A DNA stretch of 64,000 nt from Elizabethkingia miricola (GTDB taxonomy: Bacteria > Bacteroidota > Bacteroidia > Flavobacteriales > Weeksellaceae), in assembly GCF_001675285.1 (NCBI RefSeq), contig NZ_LSGQ01000027.1, forward strand, positions 115,904-179,903, in the 5' to 3' direction. Below, one piece after another: positions 61,383-64,000 of this stretch. The notes below the pieces were generated by a model, which saw only the letters and a program-made list of their open reading frames with translations, had not been told where the DNA came from and made no database searches. The stretch's first letter is position 1; every line of letters starts with the position of its first letter. The position numbers and the translations under genes were made by a program.

Positions 61383-62186
61383 TTATACCACCTTTGCCTT
61401 ACGAACAATCTTCACCAACAATGAAGGGAAAAACCTTTTAAGATATACCCCAAAGGTTTCTTTTCCACCAATAACAGCCTGATACTTTTGTTTTGCAATT
61501 GCCTTCAGCATCTTCTGTGCAAAAATATTGACAGGTATTCCATTGGCTGTAGCATCGTCCATTGTATTTTGAGCTGTTCCGCTACCAGTAACGGCATTGA
61601 TGGAAATATTGGTTTTTACAAATCCCGGACAGATCATTGTTACCAATACCTTATCATTATAAAGTTCTGCACGCAAAGCATCAAAAAAACCATGTAAAGC
61701 ATGTTTAGCCGCAGCATATCCACTACGCATAGGTGCACCAAATAGCCCCATAAGACTGGATACAACAACAATTTGTCCGCCTTTATTCTTAATCATGGAT
61801 GGAACAACTGCCTTAGTAAGTGCAACGGTACCTATAAAATCAACATCCATCAGGCGCTTATCCACCTCTATAGATGTTTCCATTGCCAATGAACGTTGTG
61901 ACAATCCTGCATTATTAATCAGTATATCTATTTTACCAAATTTTGCAATAGCATTTTCTGTGATAGCCGGCATAGCAGTATAATTTTCCAAATTAACAGG
62001 AATTACAGCATACCTCTCTTTATCCAGTCCGGCGTTCTGAGCAATTGAATAAAGCTGATCTTTCCGTCTTGATGAAAGAATAATCTTTGCATTACTCTTT
62101 ACTGCGAGTTCCTTTACCAATGCCTCTCCAATACCAGATGATGCACCCGTTATCCAGATTACTTTATTATTAAAATAAGCATTCAT
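61383..62186 (-). CDS. short-chain dehydrogenase/reductase (DltE-like)
   Basis: A 267-residue classical SDR. The cofactor motif TGASSGIGEALV is at residues 14-25, NNAG near 91, the catalytic Ser in VVSSLMGLFG and Tyr-Lys in YAAAKHALHGF. The C-terminal tail is basic. The enzyme reduces or oxidises a lipid or other carbonyl substrate with NAD(P)H. It begins 20 bases after the FAD dehydrogenase gene on the same strand; together they may carry out linked redox steps. Confidence 0.92.
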   Translation of the reverse strand: MNAYFNNKVIWITGASSGIGEALVKELAVKSNAKIILSSRRKDQLYSIAQNAGLDKERYAVIPVNLENYTAMPAITENAIAKFGKIDILINNAGLSQRSLAMETSIEVDKRLMDVDFIGTVALTKAVVPSMIKNKGGQIVVVSSLMGLFGAPMRSGYAAAKHALHGFFDALRAELYNDKVLVTMICPGFVKTNISINAVTGSGTAQNTMDDATANGIPVNIFAQKMLKAIAKQKYQAVIGGKETFGVYLKRFFPSLLVKIVRKAKVV

Positions 62187-62206
62187 AATCTGATTTTTTA
62201 TTGTGA

Positions 62207-63865
62207 TTATAGTCTTCCAATATATTTTCCTGCTTTCATTCCGGAGAATATACAGCCTCCAAGGAATGTACCTTCCAAAGCCCTGTATCCATGCATTCCG
62301 CCACCACCAAAGCCAGCAGCTTCTCCTATTGCATAAAGCCCTTTAAGCACTTCTCCATCGCTTCCCAATACCTGGGCATTCAGATTAGTTTCTATTCCGC
62401 CCAAAGTTTTACGGGTCAGAATATTAAGACAAACAGCAATCAGAGGTCCATTTTCCGGATCCAGGATTTTATGAGGTTTTGCAACACGTCCGAGCCTGTC
62501 TCCTAAATATTTTCTTGTACTTCGTATATAGTTGATTTGTGTATCTTTTGAGAACTTATTATCCAGCTCACGATCTCTTTCTTCTATCAGCTGTCTGATG
62601 CTATTATAATCCAGAAGATAATCTCCGGAAAGTTCATTCATCTTTTTTACGAGTTCCTCCAGATTATCGGATACTATAAAGTCCTTACCATTCTCTTTAA
62701 AGGCTTCAACAGGAGCTGGTGCTTTTTTACCAAAAATCCGGCTCAGAAAAAGGCGGTAGTCTTTATTGGTAATATCAGGATTCTGCTCTGATCCCGAAAG
62801 TGCAAATTCTTTTTTAATAATCTTCTGGGTCAAAATAAACCAGGAATACCCATAGCCTGTATCCTGAATATACTTTAGCGTTCCCAGCGTATCGAATCCT
62901 GGCAGAAAAGGAGCAGGCAGGCGTTTCCCTTTAGCATCAATCCATAAAGATGAGGGTCCTGGTAATATTCTTATTCCATGTTTTGGCCAAATCGGATTCC
63001 AGTTCTGCAAGCCTTCTGTGTAGTGCCACATCCGGTCTCTGTTGATAATATTGGCTCCTGCATTTTCTGCAATGCCTATCATCTTCCCATCTACATAGGC
63101 AGGCACACCACATACCATATTTTCGGGAGCTTTTCCTAGCCTTTCAGGCCAATTCTTTCTTACCAGTTCATGATTCGCACCAATTCCTCCCGATGCTATA
63201 ATGATATTCTGGGCTTTGTATTCAAAATGGCCAGTTACAGTTCTGTTTGTTGCAACTCCTCTTTCTTTATCATCCATTTCCAGAATATTTCCCTTAACTC
63301 CTGCTATACTACCATTTTCTGTAATTAATTCTGTTACCTGATGTCTGAAGTTCATCTGAAGTAATCCTGCTCTTTGTGCTTCATAGGCTTTTTCTACAAA
63401 AGGCTTTACAACACCAGTACCTGTCCCCCAGCTAACATGAAATCTGGGCACAGAGTTTCCATGACCGCTTGCATTGCCATCTCCTCGTTCTGCCCAGCCT
63501 ACCATAAACATAAGTTTGATTCCCATTTTGCTTATGTATTCATATTTATCATGAGCCGCAAATTTCAAATAAGCTTCAGCCCATTGTCTTGGCCAATGGT
63601 CTTCTTCACGATCGAAATCAGCTGTTCCCATCCAGTCCTGTTTTGCAAGTTCAAAGGAATCCTTAATCCCCATTCTTCTCTGCTGTGGGGAATTGATCAG
63701 AAATAATCCACCGAAAGACCAGAATGCTTGTCCACCTATATTCTGTTCTGTTTCCTGATCCAGCAACAAGACTTTTTTTCCGGTGCCGGTAATTTCCATA
63801 GCAGCAACCAATCCTGCCAATCCACTTCCGATAATGATAGCATCCGGATGAAAATTATTTTCCAT
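62207..63865 (-). CDS. FAD-binding dehydrogenase (fumarate-reductase/KstD-like flavoprotein)
   Basis: A 552-residue soluble flavoprotein. The FAD dinucleotide motif IIGSGLAGLVAAMEI is near residues 11-25 and GGQAFWSFGGLFLI near 44-57. IIIASGGIGANHELVRKNWP is near 227-246. The C-terminal ETNLNAQVLGSDGEVLKGLYAIGEAAGFGGGGMHGYRALEG is near 490-535. It belongs to the FAD_binding_2 family, as do 3-ketosteroid dehydrogenases and flavocytochrome c. The substrate is unknown. It has no signal peptide and is first in a two-gene unit with the SDR. Confidence 0.9.
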   Translation of the reverse strand: MENNFHPDAIIIGSGLAGLVAAMEITGTGKKVLLLDQETEQNIGGQAFWSFGGLFLINSPQQRRMGIKDSFELAKQDWMGTADFDREEDHWPRQWAEAYLKFAAHDKYEYISKMGIKLMFMVGWAERGDGNASGHGNSVPRFHVSWGTGTGVVKPFVEKAYEAQRAGLLQMNFRHQVTELITENGSIAGVKGNILEMDDKERGVATNRTVTGHFEYKAQNIIIASGGIGANHELVRKNWPERLGKAPENMVCGVPAYVDGKMIGIAENAGANIINRDRMWHYTEGLQNWNPIWPKHGIRILPGPSSLWIDAKGKRLPAPFLPGFDTLGTLKYIQDTGYGYSWFILTQKIIKKEFALSGSEQNPDITNKDYRLFLSRIFGKKAPAPVEAFKENGKDFIVSDNLEELVKKMNELSGDYLLDYNSIRQLIEERDRELDNKFSKDTQINYIRSTRKYLGDRLGRVAKPHKILDPENGPLIAVCLNILTRKTLGGIETNLNAQVLGSDGEVLKGLYAIGEAAGFGGGGMHGYRALEGTFLGGCIFSGMKAGKYIGRL

Positions 63866-64000
63866 TTTAATAAATTCTGATTTTGACGAATAGAACTAAA
63901 GCACTTACTACTAATAACATAACTATCAAATATAATAAAAAGTATCTGTTTTTATTTCAAGAAAAACAGAACTACTCTACTATACATATAAAAACAAATA

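Overview
The window looks like chromosomal DNA of a flavobacterium of the Weeksellaceae (Elizabethkingia or a close Chryseobacterium-group relative). The sequence is AT-rich. Promoters match the Bacteroidetes pattern (-33 TTTG, -7 TAnnTTTG). There are many SusD-free OMP_b-brl_3/DUF5686-type outer-membrane proteins, LytS/LytTR and 7TM-AraC regulators, a DnaE polymerase with a fused N-terminal exonuclease, and lipoproteins with Bacteroidetes-style lipoboxes. Genus assignment is inference from gene types; no database search was possible.

Layout. 0-1.7 kb: 5' part of an ABC ATPase leaving the window, a small lipoprotein and a SnoaL-like protein. 1.7-5.4 kb: gnd-zwf-pgl, the oxidative pentose phosphate operon. 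5.4-11.4 kb: a DUF2490 / CitMHS / DctA-like / TerC operon, divergent from a LytS-LytTR two-component pair. 11.5-16 kb: an OmpR-type regulator, histidine kinase and OMP_b-brl_3/TonB-like barrel in one direction. 16-20.3 kb: a DHA2 multidrug exporter, an 0.9-kb spacer with tiny ORFs, an astacin-family lipoprotein protease and an omptin-like barrel. 20.3-24 kb: an HxlR regulator divergent from SnoaL, SDR and F420-type oxidoreductase genes. 24-29.8 kb: a membrane-anchored AraC regulator, three successive beta-lactamase-fold serine hydrolases and a DUF4287 protein. 29.8-32.2 kb: two identical tRNA-Arg(ACG) genes flanking a CocE/NonD hydrolase; decayed tRNA copies lie at 24.0 kb and probably 20.3 kb. 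32.2-39.3 kb: a BtuF-like binding protein, Pr6Pr membrane protein, AraC regulator with an erythromycin-esterase homologue, SnoaL lipoprotein, Rrf2/NmrA pair, HdeD protein and two small membrane-linked proteins. 39.5-47.9 kb: a MITE-like repeat, an acyl-CoA synthetase and a TetR-TolC-MFP-RND efflux operon. 48-54.3 kb: two DUF2059-type proteins, a RelE/ParE toxin-antitoxin pair and dnaE. 54.5-64 kb: GxxExxY protein, fused 2-oxoacid dehydrogenase E1, DUF5686 protein, M20 amidohydrolase, thioredoxin-like protein, SDR and FAD-binding dehydrogenase.

How genes work together. Several loci are a regulator beside its likely targets with a visible operator-like palindrome: TetR with the RND pump (41.6 kb), Rrf2 with NmrA and a SnoaL lipoprotein (36.75 kb), HxlR with a detoxification-type cluster (23.4 kb), and AraC with serine hydrolases (25.36 kb). 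The LytS-LytTR pair probably senses or controls uptake of citrate/dicarboxylates, possibly as metal complexes, by the divergent four-gene operon. A strong 24-bp palindrome upstream of the GxxExxY/E1 genes (54.45 kb) has no adjacent regulator gene.

Most of the window is ordinary accessory and housekeeping sequence. No CRISPR array, prophage, transposase or integrase gene was seen. The most interesting signals are the DnaE fusion with a degenerate PHP domain, the omptin-like barrel lacking the catalytic His, the tRNA-Arg amplification and decay between 20 and 32 kb, and the set of regulator-operator pairs.
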